Part shown: positions 34,229 to 45,844 of the stretch, piece after piece
Layout: every line of letters starts with the position of its first letter
Position numbering within the stretch: position 1 is the stretch's first letter
From: Nonomuraea fuscirosea
GTDB lineage: Bacteria > Actinomycetota > Actinomycetes > Streptosporangiales > Streptosporangiaceae
Length of the DNA stretch: 64,000 nt
Assembly (NCBI RefSeq): GCF_003001935.1
Contig: NZ_PVNG01000001.1
Coordinates: forward strand, 496,001 to 560,000
Reading direction: 5' to 3'
Position numbers and translations under genes: made by a program
Notes under the pieces: generated by a model
The model's input: the letters and a program-made list of their open reading frames with translations, nothing else
Databases searched by the model: none
Told to the model about the DNA's origin: nothing

Positions 34229-36448
34229 TCAGCCGAGGAGCTTGCGCGCCGCCTGCTCGATCTCGTCCTCCGACAGCAGCACGTGATCGGCGGCGCCGCC
34301 GAGCGGGATGAAGCTGTCGGAGGAGGTGACCCGGGCGACCGTGCCGGTGAAGCCGGCGTCGAGCAGCTCGGCCACGATGCCCTCGGAGACGCCGCCGGAC
34401 CGGCGGGTCTCGTCGGCGATCAGCACGTTGCCGGTCAGCTCGGCCGCCCGCAGCAGGTCCTCGACCGGCAGCGGGGACAGCCAGCGCAGGTCGAGGACGC
34501 GGCAGCCGTACCCCTCCTGGGTCAGTCGCACGGCGGCCCGCAGGCTCATCCGCAGCCCGTTGCCGAACGTGACGATGGTCAGGTCGCGCCCGTCGCCGTA
34601 GGAGCGCGCCCGCCCGATCGGCACGTGCGTCTCCGGCCAGCGCCCGGGGGGCGCGTAGGGCGCCAGCCAGCCGCCGTCGCCCTCGTCGAACAGGTCGCGC
34701 GTGTGGTAGAGCGCGATCGGCTCCAGGAACACGCAGACCGAGCCGGACGTACGGGCCGCAGCCAGGCACGTGCGCAGCATGGCGGAGGCGTCGTCGGGCC
34801 GCGCCGGTGAGGCGATGACCAGCCCGGGGATGTCCCGCAGCGCGGCCACCGCGTTGTCGTTGTGGAAGTGGCCGCCGAACCCCTTCTGGTAGGAGTATCC
34901 GGCCACCCGCACCACCATCGGGTTGGTGTACTGGTGGCGCGAGAAGAACGACAGCGTGGCCGCCTCGCCGCGGATCTGGTCGAGCGCGTTGTGCAGGTAG
35001 GCCAGATATTGGATCTCGGGTACGGGCAGCAGCTTCGACACGCCCTGGCCGAGCGCCAGCCCCAGCACGGCCTGCTCGTCGAGCAGCGTGTCGAACACCC
35101 GCCCCGCCCCGAACCGCTTCTGCAGCCCCCTGGTCACGCCGTAGACGCCGCCCTTCTTGGCGACGTCCTCGCCGAACACCGTCATCTCCGGATAGACGGC
35201 CAGCGCGTCGGCCAGCGTGCGGTTGATGGACTGCGACAGCGTCATCGCCTTGTCGTTCTCGGGCAGCGCCCCGGCGAACGCCTTCTCCCTGACCGCGGCG
35301 GAGGCCGCCATCGGGCTGATCTTGGCGATCAGCTCGGGCCGGCGCGGCGCGATCGGCTCCATGACCTCCTCGGCCGAGCCGAGCCGCGGGCTGCGGGTCG
35401 TCTCCAGGGCGATCCGCAGCACGTGCTCGCGGGCGGACTCGTACAGGGTGAGCAGGTCCTCCGGCGTCTCCAGCCCCGCCTCGATGAGTAGGGCGGCGGT
35501 CCGCAGCAGCGGGTCGCGTTCGAGGTCGGCCCTGATCTCGCGCTGGGTGCGGTACGCCGACTCGACGTCGGAGCCGGCGTGGCCCATGAGCCGCACCGTG
35601 GACAGGTGGAGGAACGCGGGGGAGCGGTGCTCGCGCACGTGCTCGGCGGCGCGGGCGGCGGCGTCGTAGGCGGCGGCCAGGTCGCAGCCGTCGGCGGCGA
35701 AGTATTCGATGCCGGGACGGCGCGCGGCCGCCTCCACCCAGCCCTGGGGCGTGCGGACGCTGATGCCGATGCCGTTGTCCTCGCACACGAACAGCAGCGG
35801 CAGCGCCTGCCCCTGGTAGGTGGCGTAGGAGGCGGTGTTGAAGCCGGACAGGGCGCTGGCGTGGTTGACCGAGGCGTCGCCGAAGCTGCACACCGCGATG
35901 GCGTCGCCGGGCCAGGCGGCCCGCACCCCGAGCGCGCGGGCCCGCTCGATGGCGAACGCCACGCCCACGGCCCTCGGCAGATGGCTGGCGATGGTCGAGG
36001 TCTGCGGGATGACCGCCAGGTCGGGGTGACCGAACACCTTGTGCCGGCCGCCCGCGATGGGCTCGTCGGCCGCGGCGGTCAGGCCCATCAGCACGTCGCG
36101 GATGCCCTGCTCGGGCAGCCGCCCGGCCTGCTCGGACCGGGTCAGGTAGAACGCGCCCGAGCGGTAGTGGAGCAGCGCCGGGTCATCGGGCCGCAGGGCG
36201 GCGGCGACGGCCGCGTTGCCCTCGTGACCGGCGGAGCCGATCGTGTAGTAACCCTCGTCCTGCCCGCGCAGCCAGCGGGCGGCGATGTCGAGCAGCCTGC
36301 TGTCGAGCTGGCGCAGGAACAACGTCCTCGCCCGCTCGCCGGTCAGGGACGTGCCCTCAAGGATCGGCTGCCCCGGATCTCGCTCGGGGCCCGTCTTGAG
36401 CGTCGCAACCGCCTGGATGAAGTGAGTCTCAACTGTGTCCCGCGCCAC
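34229..36448 (-). CDS. Fused alpha-ketoacid dehydrogenase E1 (alpha and beta in one chain)
   Basis: This 739-aa thiamine-diphosphate enzyme joins the E1-alpha part (GSAGHEGNAAVAAAL; GDASVNHASALSGFN; FVCEDNGIGIS) to the E1-beta part (VFGEDVAKKGGVYGVTRGL; DEQAVLGLALGQG; TIVTFGNGLRMSLRAA), as seen in some branched-chain or unusual 2-oxoacid dehydrogenases. It would decarboxylate a branched-chain 2-oxoacid and pass the acyl group to an E2; no E2 or E3 gene is in the window. GTG 36448 is used, with a -10-like CATAAT about 11 nt upstream; the frame is open to 36529. It faces away from the secreted repeat protein. Confidence 0.88.
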   Translation of the reverse strand: MARDTVETHFIQAVATLKTGPERDPGQPILEGTSLTGERARTLFLRQLDSRLLDIAARWLRGQDEGYYTIGSAGHEGNAAVAAALRPDDPALLHYRSGAFYLTRSEQAGRLPEQGIRDVLMGLTAAADEPIAGGRHKVFGHPDLAVIPQTSTIASHLPRAVGVAFAIERARALGVRAAWPGDAIAVCSFGDASVNHASALSGFNTASYATYQGQALPLLFVCEDNGIGISVRTPQGWVEAAARRPGIEYFAADGCDLAAAYDAAARAAEHVREHRSPAFLHLSTVRLMGHAGSDVESAYRTQREIRADLERDPLLRTAALLIEAGLETPEDLLTLYESAREHVLRIALETTRSPRLGSAEEVMEPIAPRRPELIAKISPMAASAAVREKAFAGALPENDKAMTLSQSINRTLADALAVYPEMTVFGEDVAKKGGVYGVTRGLQKRFGAGRVFDTLLDEQAVLGLALGQGVSKLLPVPEIQYLAYLHNALDQIRGEAATLSFFSRHQYTNPMVVRVAGYSYQKGFGGHFHNDNAVAALRDIPGLVIASPARPDDASAMLRTCLAAARTSGSVCVFLEPIALYHTRDLFDEGDGGWLAPYAPPGRWPETHVPIGRARSYGDGRDLTIVTFGNGLRMSLRAAVRLTQEGYGCRVLDLRWLSPLPVEDLLRAAELTGNVLIADETRRSGGVSEGIVAELLDAGFTGTVARVTSSDSFIPLGGAADHVLLSEDEIEQAARKLLG

Positions 36449-36646
36449 AGCATCGATTATGTCTCTGATCGGCGCTGACGTCTGCCGGACACCGGTGACA
36501 TGTTGTGGACCGGTCCGTTTGACCCGCAATTATTACGGTTTGTCAGAATACTCAACCCTGTCGCCCGCGCGTACGTCTACTTATATGACACACGTGGCAC
36601 CCTCAATGCCGCGTTGGACCAATGGGGTCTCCAGAAAGGAACCCGC
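36449..36646. promoter_or_regulatory. Divergent AT-richer promoter region
   Basis: The spacer between the E1 gene (minus) and the secreted repeat protein (plus) contains the AT-rich stretches AATTATTACGG near 36530 and CTTATATGAC near 36585, unusual for this window. They may mark promoter elements for the plus-strand gene, but no clear -35/-10 pair is visible. Confidence 0.35.
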
Positions 36647-37966
36647 ATGTTACAACGCATTCGTGTCGCCGCCCTCGCAGTCGTGCTCGGAGCAGGGACG
36701 CTCACCCTGGCTCCCACCGCGGCGACGGCGGCCACCGCCCCAGCCATCAGTGACGTGACGGTCAGCCCGGCCGCTCCGGTCGTCTTCGACTCGCCGGTCA
36801 ACGTCACGTTCACCTTCACCACCACCGACGCGACCGACGCCGGCCTCAAGCTCAACGGACAGACGGTCGACGTCTCCTCCTCGCCGGCCGGCGGCGGCCT
36901 GAAGTGGACGGGCACCAAGTCCCTCGGCCCCGGCAGGTACAACTACGCCGCCACCGCCCAGGGCACGCCGCCCGCGGTCAAGTCCGGCTCGTTCATCGTC
37001 ACCAAGGCCGTGACCACCTCGTTCGGCGACTTCGACGCCAGCCCCGACCTGGTCGACAAGGGTGACGACATCAGGGTCACCGGCCGGCTGCTGGCCGACG
37101 GCAGAGGATTCGGCGGCCAGTCCGTCTCCATCGCCTTCCGCGCCCGCGGCTCGAACGACTACCGCGAGGTCGCCAAGGTGACCTCCGGCCGCGGCGGCTG
37201 GTTCGGCACCCGCGTCAAGGCCGAGGCCACCGGCTGGTGGCGGGCCTCGTTCAGCGCCACCGGCACCGCCAAGGGCTCGGTCAGCGAGTCCGACCGGGTG
37301 GACGTCAAGCGCGCCGACCTCGCCAGCCACCTCGTCGGCTTCGACGCCCGGCCGGAACCGGTGGACAAGGGCGACCGGCTCGCCTTCACCGGCTCCCTGC
37401 GCGTCGACGGCCGCGGCGGCCTGGCCGGCCAGCGCGTCAGCGTCTTCTTCAAGGCCGACGGGTCGCGCAGGTGGGAGTACGTCACCAGCGACGTGACCAG
37501 CAGGCACGGCCGCTTCTGGGCCACGACGCGGGCGCAGACCTCCGGCTGGTGGCGCGCCCAGTACGCGGGCACGCGCGGCGTCAACGGCTCGACCAGCGGC
37601 GCCGACTGGGTGCGGGTCAACCAGCCCGCCCCCGAGCCCGAGCCGTCGAAGGCCGACACGCGGCTGACCAAGTTCAACGCCTACCCGGAGCCGGTCAAGC
37701 GCGGCCGGTACCTGAAGTTCAAGGGCAAGCTGCAGATCGACGACGAGGGCAGCTGGGAAGGCTACGAGGGCAAGGTCGGGCTGTACTTCAAGCCGCTCGG
37801 CTCGAGGAAGTGGCAGTACGTGAAGACGACCTGGTCCAGCGAGAGCGGCCGCCTCTACACCAGGGCCAAGGCCTGGCGGTCGGGCTACTGGAAGTTCGTC
37901 TTCGGCGGCGACGAGGACGCCTACGGCGACGACAGCCGCAGGGACTACGTCCGCGTGCGACGCTGA
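36647..37966 (+). CDS. Secreted protein with three homologous beta-sandwich-like repeats
   Basis: This 439-aa protein has a signal peptide (residues about 1-31, ending TAATAATA). A first unique domain (about 32-125) is followed by three repeats of roughly 105-115 residues. Each has F-D/N-A-x-P-(D/E)-x-V-K/D-K/R-G at the start, a G-x-L/R-x-x-D-x-x-G motif, a Y/F-F-K segment and a GW/YWK/R end. The repeats resemble Ig-like calcium or wall-binding modules, but I cannot assign a family. ATG 36647 has AAAGGAA 6 nt upstream. A bidirectional hairpin follows it. Confidence 0.8.
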   Translation: MLQRIRVAALAVVLGAGTLTLAPTAATAATAPAISDVTVSPAAPVVFDSPVNVTFTFTTTDATDAGLKLNGQTVDVSSSPAGGGLKWTGTKSLGPGRYNYAATAQGTPPAVKSGSFIVTKAVTTSFGDFDASPDLVDKGDDIRVTGRLLADGRGFGGQSVSIAFRARGSNDYREVAKVTSGRGGWFGTRVKAEATGWWRASFSATGTAKGSVSESDRVDVKRADLASHLVGFDARPEPVDKGDRLAFTGSLRVDGRGGLAGQRVSVFFKADGSRRWEYVTSDVTSRHGRFWATTRAQTSGWWRAQYAGTRGVNGSTSGADWVRVNQPAPEPEPSKADTRLTKFNAYPEPVKRGRYLKFKGKLQIDDEGSWEGYEGKVGLYFKPLGSRKWQYVKTTWSSESGRLYTRAKAWRSGYWKFVFGGDEDAYGDDSRRDYVRVRR

Positions 37967-37985
37967 TCACCCACCACTGAACGAA

Positions 37986-38015
37986 CGAGGCCCGGGGGCA
38001 CCACCTCGGGCCTCG
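37986..38015. terminator. Bidirectional hairpin terminator between convergent genes
   Basis: CGAGGCCCG (37986-37994) pairs with CGGGCCTCG (38007-38015) in a 9-bp stem with a 12-nt loop. It lies between the stop of the secreted repeat protein and the stop of the convergent coiled-coil gene, so it can serve both strands. Confidence 0.8.
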
Positions 38016-38028
38016 CCCATTCGCCGGC

Positions 38029-38718
38029 TCAGTTGGGCTGTGGGCCGGTCAGCTTGGCGTCGATGCGGATCAGGAGGGATTCGATCGAGTTGAACCGCTT
38101 GTCGTGATCGCCGAGGTGCGCCTCGATCCTGTCGATCCGCAGATCCCGGCGCTTGCTGTCCTCGTCGATCTTGGCGATGCCGTCGGCCAGCTCGCAGAGA
38201 CGGTCATCCACTTGCTCGAACCGTTTGTCGACTTGCTCGAAGCGCTGATCTACGCGCTCGAAGCGCTCGTCGATGGATTTGCAGCGTCCGTCGATGGTCT
38301 TGAACTGCCGCTCGGTGTCACCCGCTTGCTGCTCGATGAGGGACTTGAGGCTGTCGAAACGTGCGTCGTGCTGATCGAGCCGGCCGTGAACCTGGTCGAT
38401 TCGTAGCTCGACACGGGAGATGTCGGTGTCGATGCGGCCCAGCCGCTCCGCTGTCGATGACGTCAGCCCGGTGATCCGCTCGTTCGTGCTGCTGAGTTCG
38501 CGACTGACGTCGCTGAACCCCTTCTGCATCTTCTGTGCGGCTTCGTCGAACCTCTTGTCGATCTTGGTGAGGAGGTTCTCTCCGACGGCGTCCACGCGAT
38601 CGTGCAGTGTGTCGAGCCGGTTCGCGATGCTGTTGCCTGGCACACCGCTCACAGTAGCCTGCTCCAGCCTGACGACTCTCTCTTCCAGGTCGCGGCATTT
38701 TGTTCGAAGCTCGAACAT
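38029..38718 (-). CDS. Coiled-coil protein of unknown function
   Basis: This 229-aa protein is one long predicted coiled coil from start to end, with heptad-spaced Leu/Ile/Phe and repeats around DERFERVDQRFEQVDKRFEQV, reminiscent of apolipoprotein-like bacterial helical repeats. No signal peptide or transmembrane segment is seen. ATG 38718 has AAAGGAG 11 nt upstream. Its GC content is visibly lower than that of the neighbours. Similar proteins occur as scaffold-like or phage-related helical proteins; no function is claimed. Confidence 0.75.
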   Translation of the reverse strand: MFELRTKCRDLEERVVRLEQATVSGVPGNSIANRLDTLHDRVDAVGENLLTKIDKRFDEAAQKMQKGFSDVSRELSSTNERITGLTSSTAERLGRIDTDISRVELRIDQVHGRLDQHDARFDSLKSLIEQQAGDTERQFKTIDGRCKSIDERFERVDQRFEQVDKRFEQVDDRLCELADGIAKIDEDSKRRDLRIDRIEAHLGDHDKRFNSIESLLIRIDAKLTGPQPN

Positions 38719-38854
38719 GGCTGGGTGCACTCCTTTGTTGGAGGGAGAAGGGGATGAGCCGCGCGGCTGCATCGGGAAAGCTACCCTCCGTACAAGATCG
38801 TGCGCAGAAAGATGCGAGATTCACTCCTGTTCGATCTGAGTGACCCCGGAGAAG

Positions 38855-39478
38855 TTAGCGAGTCTTAACGGCGGCGGTGATGGCGGCGTGGGCCATCGTG
38901 TGCAGGAGTGGGCGCATGTCCTGGGCCGGTAGTTCGCCGGCGCTGTGCGGGGTGGAGTTGAGCAGGCCGAAGACCGCGTGCGTGGCCGCGCGCAGCCGGG
39001 CCGCAGGGCAGGCGGGGTGGAGCTCGGCCAGCACCGTCACCCACTCCTCGACGTAGAGCCGCTGCAGCCGCCTGATCTGCCGGCGGGCGGGCTCCGGCAC
39101 GTTGCCCAGCTCCCTGTCGTGCACCGTGATCAGCGCCGGCTGCTCGATCGCGAACGTGATCTGCGCGTCGAGCAGCGCGTCCAGCGTGGCCCTAGGGTCG
39201 GGTGAGGTGGTGACGGCCGCGACCGCCGACTCGCGCAGCCGTGAGCTGATGTCCAGCAGCATCTCCGACAGCAGCGCGTCCTTGCCGTCGAAGTGGCGGT
39301 AGAGCGCGGGGCCCGAGACCCCGACCGCGCCGCCGATGTCCTCGATCGAGACGCCGTGGAAGCCGCGTGCCGCGAACAGCCGGGCGGCCGCCTCCAGGAT
39401 TTCCCCGCGCCTGTTGCGCCGGCCACGGGTAGGAGTGCCTGAAGCGGTGCCGGAGGTGGTGCTGGAGACGGTGGCCAC
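38855..39478 (-). CDS. TetR-family regulator of the leucine degradation operon
   Basis: This 207-aa protein has an N-terminal helix-turn-helix (EILEAAARLFAARGFHG; VSIEDIGGAVGVSGPALYRHF) and a helical ligand-binding domain. It is divergent from the methylcrotonyl-CoA carboxylase operon and overlaps no other gene, so it is the likely repressor, relieved by an acyl-CoA intermediate such as isovaleryl- or 3-methylcrotonyl-CoA. GTG 39478 starts it. The name LiuR/AccR is used for functional equivalents elsewhere, but those can belong to other families. Confidence 0.85.
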   Translation of the reverse strand: MATVSSTTSGTASGTPTRGRRNRRGEILEAAARLFAARGFHGVSIEDIGGAVGVSGPALYRHFDGKDALLSEMLLDISSRLRESAVAAVTTSPDPRATLDALLDAQITFAIEQPALITVHDRELGNVPEPARRQIRRLQRLYVEEWVTVLAELHPACPAARLRAATHAVFGLLNSTPHSAGELPAQDMRPLLHTMAHAAITAAVKTR

Positions 39479-39500
39479 GTCTCACATGCTAGACGATGAC

Positions 39501-39516
39501 GTTAATGATGACTAAC
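39501..39516. promoter_or_regulatory. Probable TetR operator of the leucine degradation operon
   Basis: GTTAATGATGACTAAC is a quasi-palindrome (GTTA...TAAC; 12 of 16 positions match its reverse complement) in the 61-bp gap between the divergent TetR and carboxylase starts. Placement and form fit a TetR-type operator. Confidence 0.6.
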
Positions 39517-39539
39517 ATCCGTGCCATGAGAGGGGACTC

Positions 39540-41111
39540 ATGAGCAGTGACTGGCCGGTGCTGAGATCGGCCGCCGTGCCCGGGAGCGAGGCGTACAAGC
39601 ACAACGCCGAGCTCAACGAGCGGCTGGCCGCCGAGCTGCTCGAACGGCTCGCGACCGCCGCGCTCGGCGGGCCGGAGCGGTCGCGGCGGCGCCACGTCGA
39701 GCGCGGCAAGCTGCTGCCGCGCGACCGCGTGGACGGCCTGCTCGACCCGGGCTCGCGCTTCCTGGAGCTGTCGCCGCTGGCCGCCGGCGGTCTCTACGAC
39801 GACCAGGCGCCCGCGGCCGGCATCATCACCGGCGTCGGGCGCGTGTCGGGCCGCGAGTGCGTGATCGTGGCCAACGACGCTACCGTGAAGGGCGGCACGT
39901 ACTACCCGATCACGGTCAAGAAGCACCTGCGCGCGCAGGAGGTGGCCCTGCACAACCACCTGCCGTGCGTCTATCTCGTCGACTCGGGCGGGGCGTTCCT
40001 GCCCAGGCAGGACGAGGTGTTCCCCGACCGCGAGCACTTCGGCCGCATCTTCTACAACCAGGCCACGATGTCGGCCCGGGGCATCCCGCAGATCGCCGCC
40101 GTGCTCGGCTCGTGCACGGCCGGCGGCGCGTACGTGCCCGCGATGAGCGACGAGGCGGTCATCGTCCGCGGCCAGGGCACGATCTTCCTGGGCGGCCCGC
40201 CGCTGGTGAAGGCGGCCACCGGCGAGGAGGTCACGGCGGAGGAGCTGGGCGGCGGCGACCTGCACGCGCGCGTCAGCGGCGTCACCGACCATCTGGCCGA
40301 GGACGACGCGCACGCGCTGGCCATCGTCCGCGACATCGTCTCCACGCTGGCCCCGCGCGCCGCCCGCCCGTGGGACACGATCGCGCCGGAGCCGCCCGTG
40401 CACGACCCCCGCGACCTTTACGGGATCGTCCCCGCCGACACACGTCAGCCCTACGACGTGCGCGAGGTGATCGCCAGGATCGCGGACGGCTCGCGCTTCC
40501 TGGAGTTCAAGGCCGAGTACGGATCGACCCTCGTGACCGGGTTCGCCCACGTGCACGGCCACCCGGTCGGCATCGTGGCCAACAACGGCATCCTGTTCAG
40601 CGAGTCGGCCATGAAGGGCGCCCACTTCATCGAGCTGTGCGACCAGCGCCGCATCCCCCTGCTGTTCCTGCAGAACATCAGCGGCTTCATGGTCGGCAAG
40701 GCGTACGAGGCGGGCGGCATCGCCAAGCACGGCGCCAAGATGGTGACGGCCGTGGCGTGCGCGCGGGTGCCCAAGTTCACGGTGGTGATCGGCGGCTCGT
40801 TCGGGGCGGGCAACTACGCGATGGCGGGGCGGGCGTACTCGCCCAGATTCCTGTGGATGTGGCCGAACGCCCGCATCTCGGTCATGGGCGGCGAGCAGGC
40901 CGCGAACGTGCTCACCACCGTGGGCGACGCCGACCCCGACGCGATCAGGGCCCAGTACGAGCACCAGGGCAACCCCTACTACTCCACGGCCAGGCTGTGG
41001 GACGACGGGGTGATCGACCCGCTCGACACCCGTACCGTCCTGGGCCTGGCACTGTCCGCGGCGGCCAACGCCCCGCTCGAGCCCGCCGGTTACGGCGTCT
41101 TCCGGATGTGA
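39540..41111 (+). CDS. liuB: Methylcrotonyl-CoA carboxylase, carboxyltransferase (beta) subunit
   Basis: This 523-aa subunit transfers carboxyl from biotin to 3-methylcrotonyl-CoA in leucine breakdown. The crotonase-like carboxyltransferase domains include the acyl-CoA oxyanion hole [13 protein letters not shown] and the biotin-side hole [18 protein letters not shown]. The motif [16 protein letters not shown] is typical of MCC/GCC beta subunits rather than propionyl-CoA carboxylase. It starts 61 bp from the divergent TetR gene and is followed after 4 bp by the biotin subunit. Confidence 0.92.
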   Translation: MSSDWPVLRSAAVPGSEAYKHNAELNERLAAELLERLATAALGGPERSRRRHVERGKLLPRDRVDGLLDPGSRFLELSPLAAGGLYDDQAPAAGIITGVGRVSGRECVIVANDATVKGGTYYPITVKKHLRAQEVALHNHLPCVYLVDSGGAFLPRQDEVFPDREHFGRIFYNQATMSARGIPQIAAVLGSCTAGGAYVPAMSDEAVIVRGQGTIFLGGPPLVKAATGEEVTAEELGGGDLHARVSGVTDHLAEDDAHALAIVRDIVSTLAPRAARPWDTIAPEPPVHDPRDLYGIVPADTRQPYDVREVIARIADGSRFLEFKAEYGSTLVTGFAHVHGHPVGIVANNGILFSESAMKGAHFIELCDQRRIPLLFLQNISGFMVGKAYEAGGIAKHGAKMVTAVACARVPKFTVVIGGSFGAGNYAMAGRAYSPRFLWMWPNARISVMGGEQAANVLTTVGDADPDAIRAQYEHQGNPYYSTARLWDDGVIDPLDTRTVLGLALSAAANAPLEPAGYGVFRM

Positions 41112-41115
41112 CGCG

Positions 41116-43121
<2,006 letters not shown>

Positions 43122-43122
<1 letters not shown>

Positions 43123-44027
43123 TGCCGTACCCGGAGGAAGGCCTGCCGCACCAGGTCACGATCTACGAGGTCGGCCCGCGCGACGGGCTGCAGAACGAGT
43201 CCGCGATCGTGCCCGTCGAGGTCAAGGCCGAGTTCATCGACCGGCTCGCGGACGCGGGCCACAAGGTGATCGAGGCGACCAGCTTCGTGCATCCGAAGTG
43301 GGTGCCGCAGCTCGCCGACGCCGGTGAGCTGCTGGGGCGGCTGCACCGTAGGCCGGGCGTGCGCTACCCCGTCCTCGTGCCGAACGAACGCGGCCTCGAC
43401 CGCGCGCTCGACCTCGGCGTGGACGAGATCGCCGTCTTCGCCAGCGCGACCGAGACCTTCGCCGCGAAGAACCTGAACCGCAGCCTGGAGAGCCAGTTCG
43501 AGATGTTCGAGCCGGTCGTGGCCAGGGCGCTGGACAACGGGATCAAGGTGCGGGCGTACGTGTCGATGTGCTTCGGCGACCCCTGGGAGGGTCCCACGCC
43601 CATCGGGCAGGTGGTCGCGGTCGGCGAGCGGCTGCTCGGGCTCGGCTGCTACCAGCTCTCGCTCGGCGACACCATCGGCGTCGGCACGCCCGGTCACGTC
43701 ACGGCCCTGATCGACGCCTTCCGCCGGCCCGAACGCCTCGCCGTGCACTTCCACGACACCTACGGCCAGGCCCTCGCCAACACCCTCGCCGCCCTCAGGG
43801 CGGGCGTCACGACGGTCGACGCCTCCACGGGCGGCATCGGGGGCTGCCCCTACGCCGAGTCCGCCACCGGCAACCTCGCCACCGAGGACCTCGTCTGGAT
43901 GTTGCGCGGACTCGGCATCGAAACCGGGCTCGACCTGGGCAAGCTCGTGTCCACCAGCACCTGGCTGGCGGAGCTGCTCGGCCGGCCCAGCCCCTCTCGC
44001 GTCGTACAGGCGCTGTCGAAAGGCTGA
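43122..44027 (+). CDS. liuE: Hydroxymethylglutaryl-CoA lyase
   Basis: This 301-aa DRE-TIM enzyme cleaves HMG-CoA to acetoacetate and acetyl-CoA, the last step of leucine degradation. The N-terminus has YEVGPRDGLQNE (metal Asp and catalytic Arg), a substrate-binding segment ending ATSFVHPKWVPQLAD, the metal motif HFHDTYGQALAN and the flexible-loop Cys in GIGGCPYAESATGN. ATG 43122 is used because GAGGAGG lies 6 nt upstream; GTG 43119 is directly adjacent. Confidence 0.93.
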
Positions 44028-44030
44028 GAC

Positions 44031-45167
44031 ATGCTCAAGGACGAGTACGAAGAGCTGCGCAAGACCGTCGAGTCTTTCGCCCGCGAGGTGGTCGCCCCCG
44101 TGATCGGGGACTTCTACGAGCGCGAGGAGTTCCCGTACGACATCGTGCGGCAGATGGGCGTGATGGGGCTGTTCGGGCTGCCCATCCCCGAGGAGTACGG
44201 CGGGATGGGCGGCGACTACTTCGCCCTCTGCCTGACCCTGGAGGAGCTGGCCAGGGTCGACTCCAGCGTGGCGATCACGCTAGAGGCGGCGGTGTCGCTC
44301 GGCGCGATGCCGATCTACCGCTTCGGCACCGACGAGCAGCGCGGCACCTGGCTGCCCCGGCTCACCTCGGGGGAGATGCTCGGCGCGTTCGGCCTGACCG
44401 AGCCGGGCGGCGGGTCCGACGTGCCCGGCGGGATGCGCAGCACCGCCGTCCTGGACGGCGGCGAATGGGTGATCAACGGGACGAAGGCGTTCATCACGAA
44501 CTCCGGCACCGACATCACCGGCGTCGTCGGCGTGGCCGCGCTCACCGGCGAACGCGAGATCTCCACGATCCTCGTGCCCAGCGGCACGCCCGGGTTCACG
44601 GTCTCGAAGAAGTACTCCAAGGTCGGCTGGAACGCCTCCGACACCCGCGAGCTGTCCTTCACCGACTGCCGCGTGCCCGCCCAGAACCTGCTGGGCGAGC
44701 GCGGCCGGGGTTACGCCCAGTTCCTGCAGACGCTCGACGAGGGCAGGATAGCGCTCGCGGCCCTCAGCGTCGGGCTGGCGCAGGGGTGCGTGGACGAGTG
44801 CCTGACGTACGTACGGGACCGCAGGGCGTTCGGCCATCCGATCGGCCACTACCAGTCCATCCAGTTCAAGATCGCCGACATGGAGGTCCGCGCCCACACC
44901 GCGCGCCTGGCCTACTACCACGCGGCCGAGAAGATGCTGGCCGGGGTGCCGTTCAAGAAGGAAGCGGCGATCGCCAAGCTGGTCGCGTCCAACGCGGCGA
45001 TGGACAACGCGCGGGACGCGACCCAGGTGTTCGGCGGCTACGGCTTCATGAACGAGTTCCCCGTCGCGCGTTTCTACCGCGACGCGAAGGTGCTGGAGAT
45101 CGGGGAGGGCACGAGCGAGGTGCAGCGCATGCTCATCGCTCGCCAGCTCGGGCTCGGTGACCTGTGA
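44031..45167 (+). CDS. liuA: Isovaleryl-CoA dehydrogenase-type acyl-CoA dehydrogenase
   Basis: This 378-aa flavoenzyme oxidises isovaleryl-CoA to 3-methylcrotonyl-CoA. It has the acyl-CoA dehydrogenase signature GAFGLTEPGGGSDVPG, the FAD-binding FGGYGFMNEFPVARFYRDAK and the C-terminal EGTSEVQRMLIARQL. The catalytic Glu position is in the IGEGTSE loop, as in short/branched-chain members. It follows the lyase by 3 bp and completes the pathway; within the operon only the enzyme set, not biochemical data, supports this substrate. Confidence 0.9.
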   Translation: MLKDEYEELRKTVESFAREVVAPVIGDFYEREEFPYDIVRQMGVMGLFGLPIPEEYGGMGGDYFALCLTLEELARVDSSVAITLEAAVSLGAMPIYRFGTDEQRGTWLPRLTSGEMLGAFGLTEPGGGSDVPGGMRSTAVLDGGEWVINGTKAFITNSGTDITGVVGVAALTGEREISTILVPSGTPGFTVSKKYSKVGWNASDTRELSFTDCRVPAQNLLGERGRGYAQFLQTLDEGRIALAALSVGLAQGCVDECLTYVRDRRAFGHPIGHYQSIQFKIADMEVRAHTARLAYYHAAEKMLAGVPFKKEAAIAKLVASNAAMDNARDATQVFGGYGFMNEFPVARFYRDAKVLEIGEGTSEVQRMLIARQLGLGDL

Positions 45168-45212
45168 ACGGTGTTTGCGGAGGCGACGGTGCACGATCTA
45201 GGGTCGATGGTC

Positions 45213-45647
45213 ATGACGGCTGACGATCTTCTCATCAGGAAGGCGGAGAAGGCGGACGCGGACGAGGTGTTCGCGCTGGCCCGCGAGTTCGGTCTGACCT
45301 TCAGGCCCGAGCGCGAGGCCTTCGACGCGGCGCTCCCCCAACTCCTCGCCAACGACGACGCCCTCCTGCTCGTGGCCGTCGTGAACGGCCGGGTGCAGGG
45401 TTACCTGCTGGGGTTCGTGCACCTGACGCTCTTCGCCAACGGGCCGGTGGCCTGGGTGGAGGAGGCCATGGTCCAGTCCGGGTCGCGGCGGCAGGGGATC
45501 GGGCGGACGCTGCTGGAGGAGTTCGAGCGGTGGGCCCGCACGCGGGAGGCCGGCTACGTGGCGATGGCCACGCGGCGGGCGCCGGAGTTCTACCATGCGC
45601 TGGGTTACGAGGCGTCGGCCACGTTCTTCCGCAAGGTGCTGCGCTGA
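45213..45647 (+). CDS. GNAT-family N-acetyltransferase
   Basis: This 144-aa protein has the acetyl-CoA-binding loop QSGSRRQGIGRTLLEEFERW and a C-terminal FYHALGYE, the common GNAT ending. The acceptor is unknown. ATG 45213 is chosen because AGGG lies about 9 nt upstream; ATG 45207 or an upstream ORF start at 45171 is possible. It lies 45 bp behind the leucine operon and may be read through from it. Confidence 0.85.
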   Translation: MTADDLLIRKAEKADADEVFALAREFGLTFRPEREAFDAALPQLLANDDALLLVAVVNGRVQGYLLGFVHLTLFANGPVAWVEEAMVQSGSRRQGIGRTLLEEFERWARTREAGYVAMATRRAPEFYHALGYEASATFFRKVLR

Positions 45648-45694
45648 GGACTTCCGGCTTCCGCGAGGTCGTGCGCTGACCTCGGGCTGCTGAA

Positions 45695-45780
45695 CTCGGG
45701 CTTCCGCGCTCGGGCCTCCGTTGCTCGGGCTTCCGCGCTCGGGCCTCCGTTGCTCGGGCTTTCGTTGCTCGGCCTTTCGT
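45695..45780. repeat. 29-bp tandem repeat with 14-15 bp sub-units in spacer
   Basis: The unit ctcgggcttccgcgctcggg... at 45695-45723 repeats exactly at 45724-45752. Related shorter copies follow (ctcgggctttcgttg, ctcggcctttcg), giving about six copies of a 14-15 bp sub-unit. It lies between the GNAT gene and the LAL regulator start. Confidence 0.85.
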
Positions 45781-45844
45781 ACGCTCCCCGCGAAGGTGGG
45801 GGCGGCCGACGTTTTCTGTCACCGCCGGATGGCATCCTGGGGGC

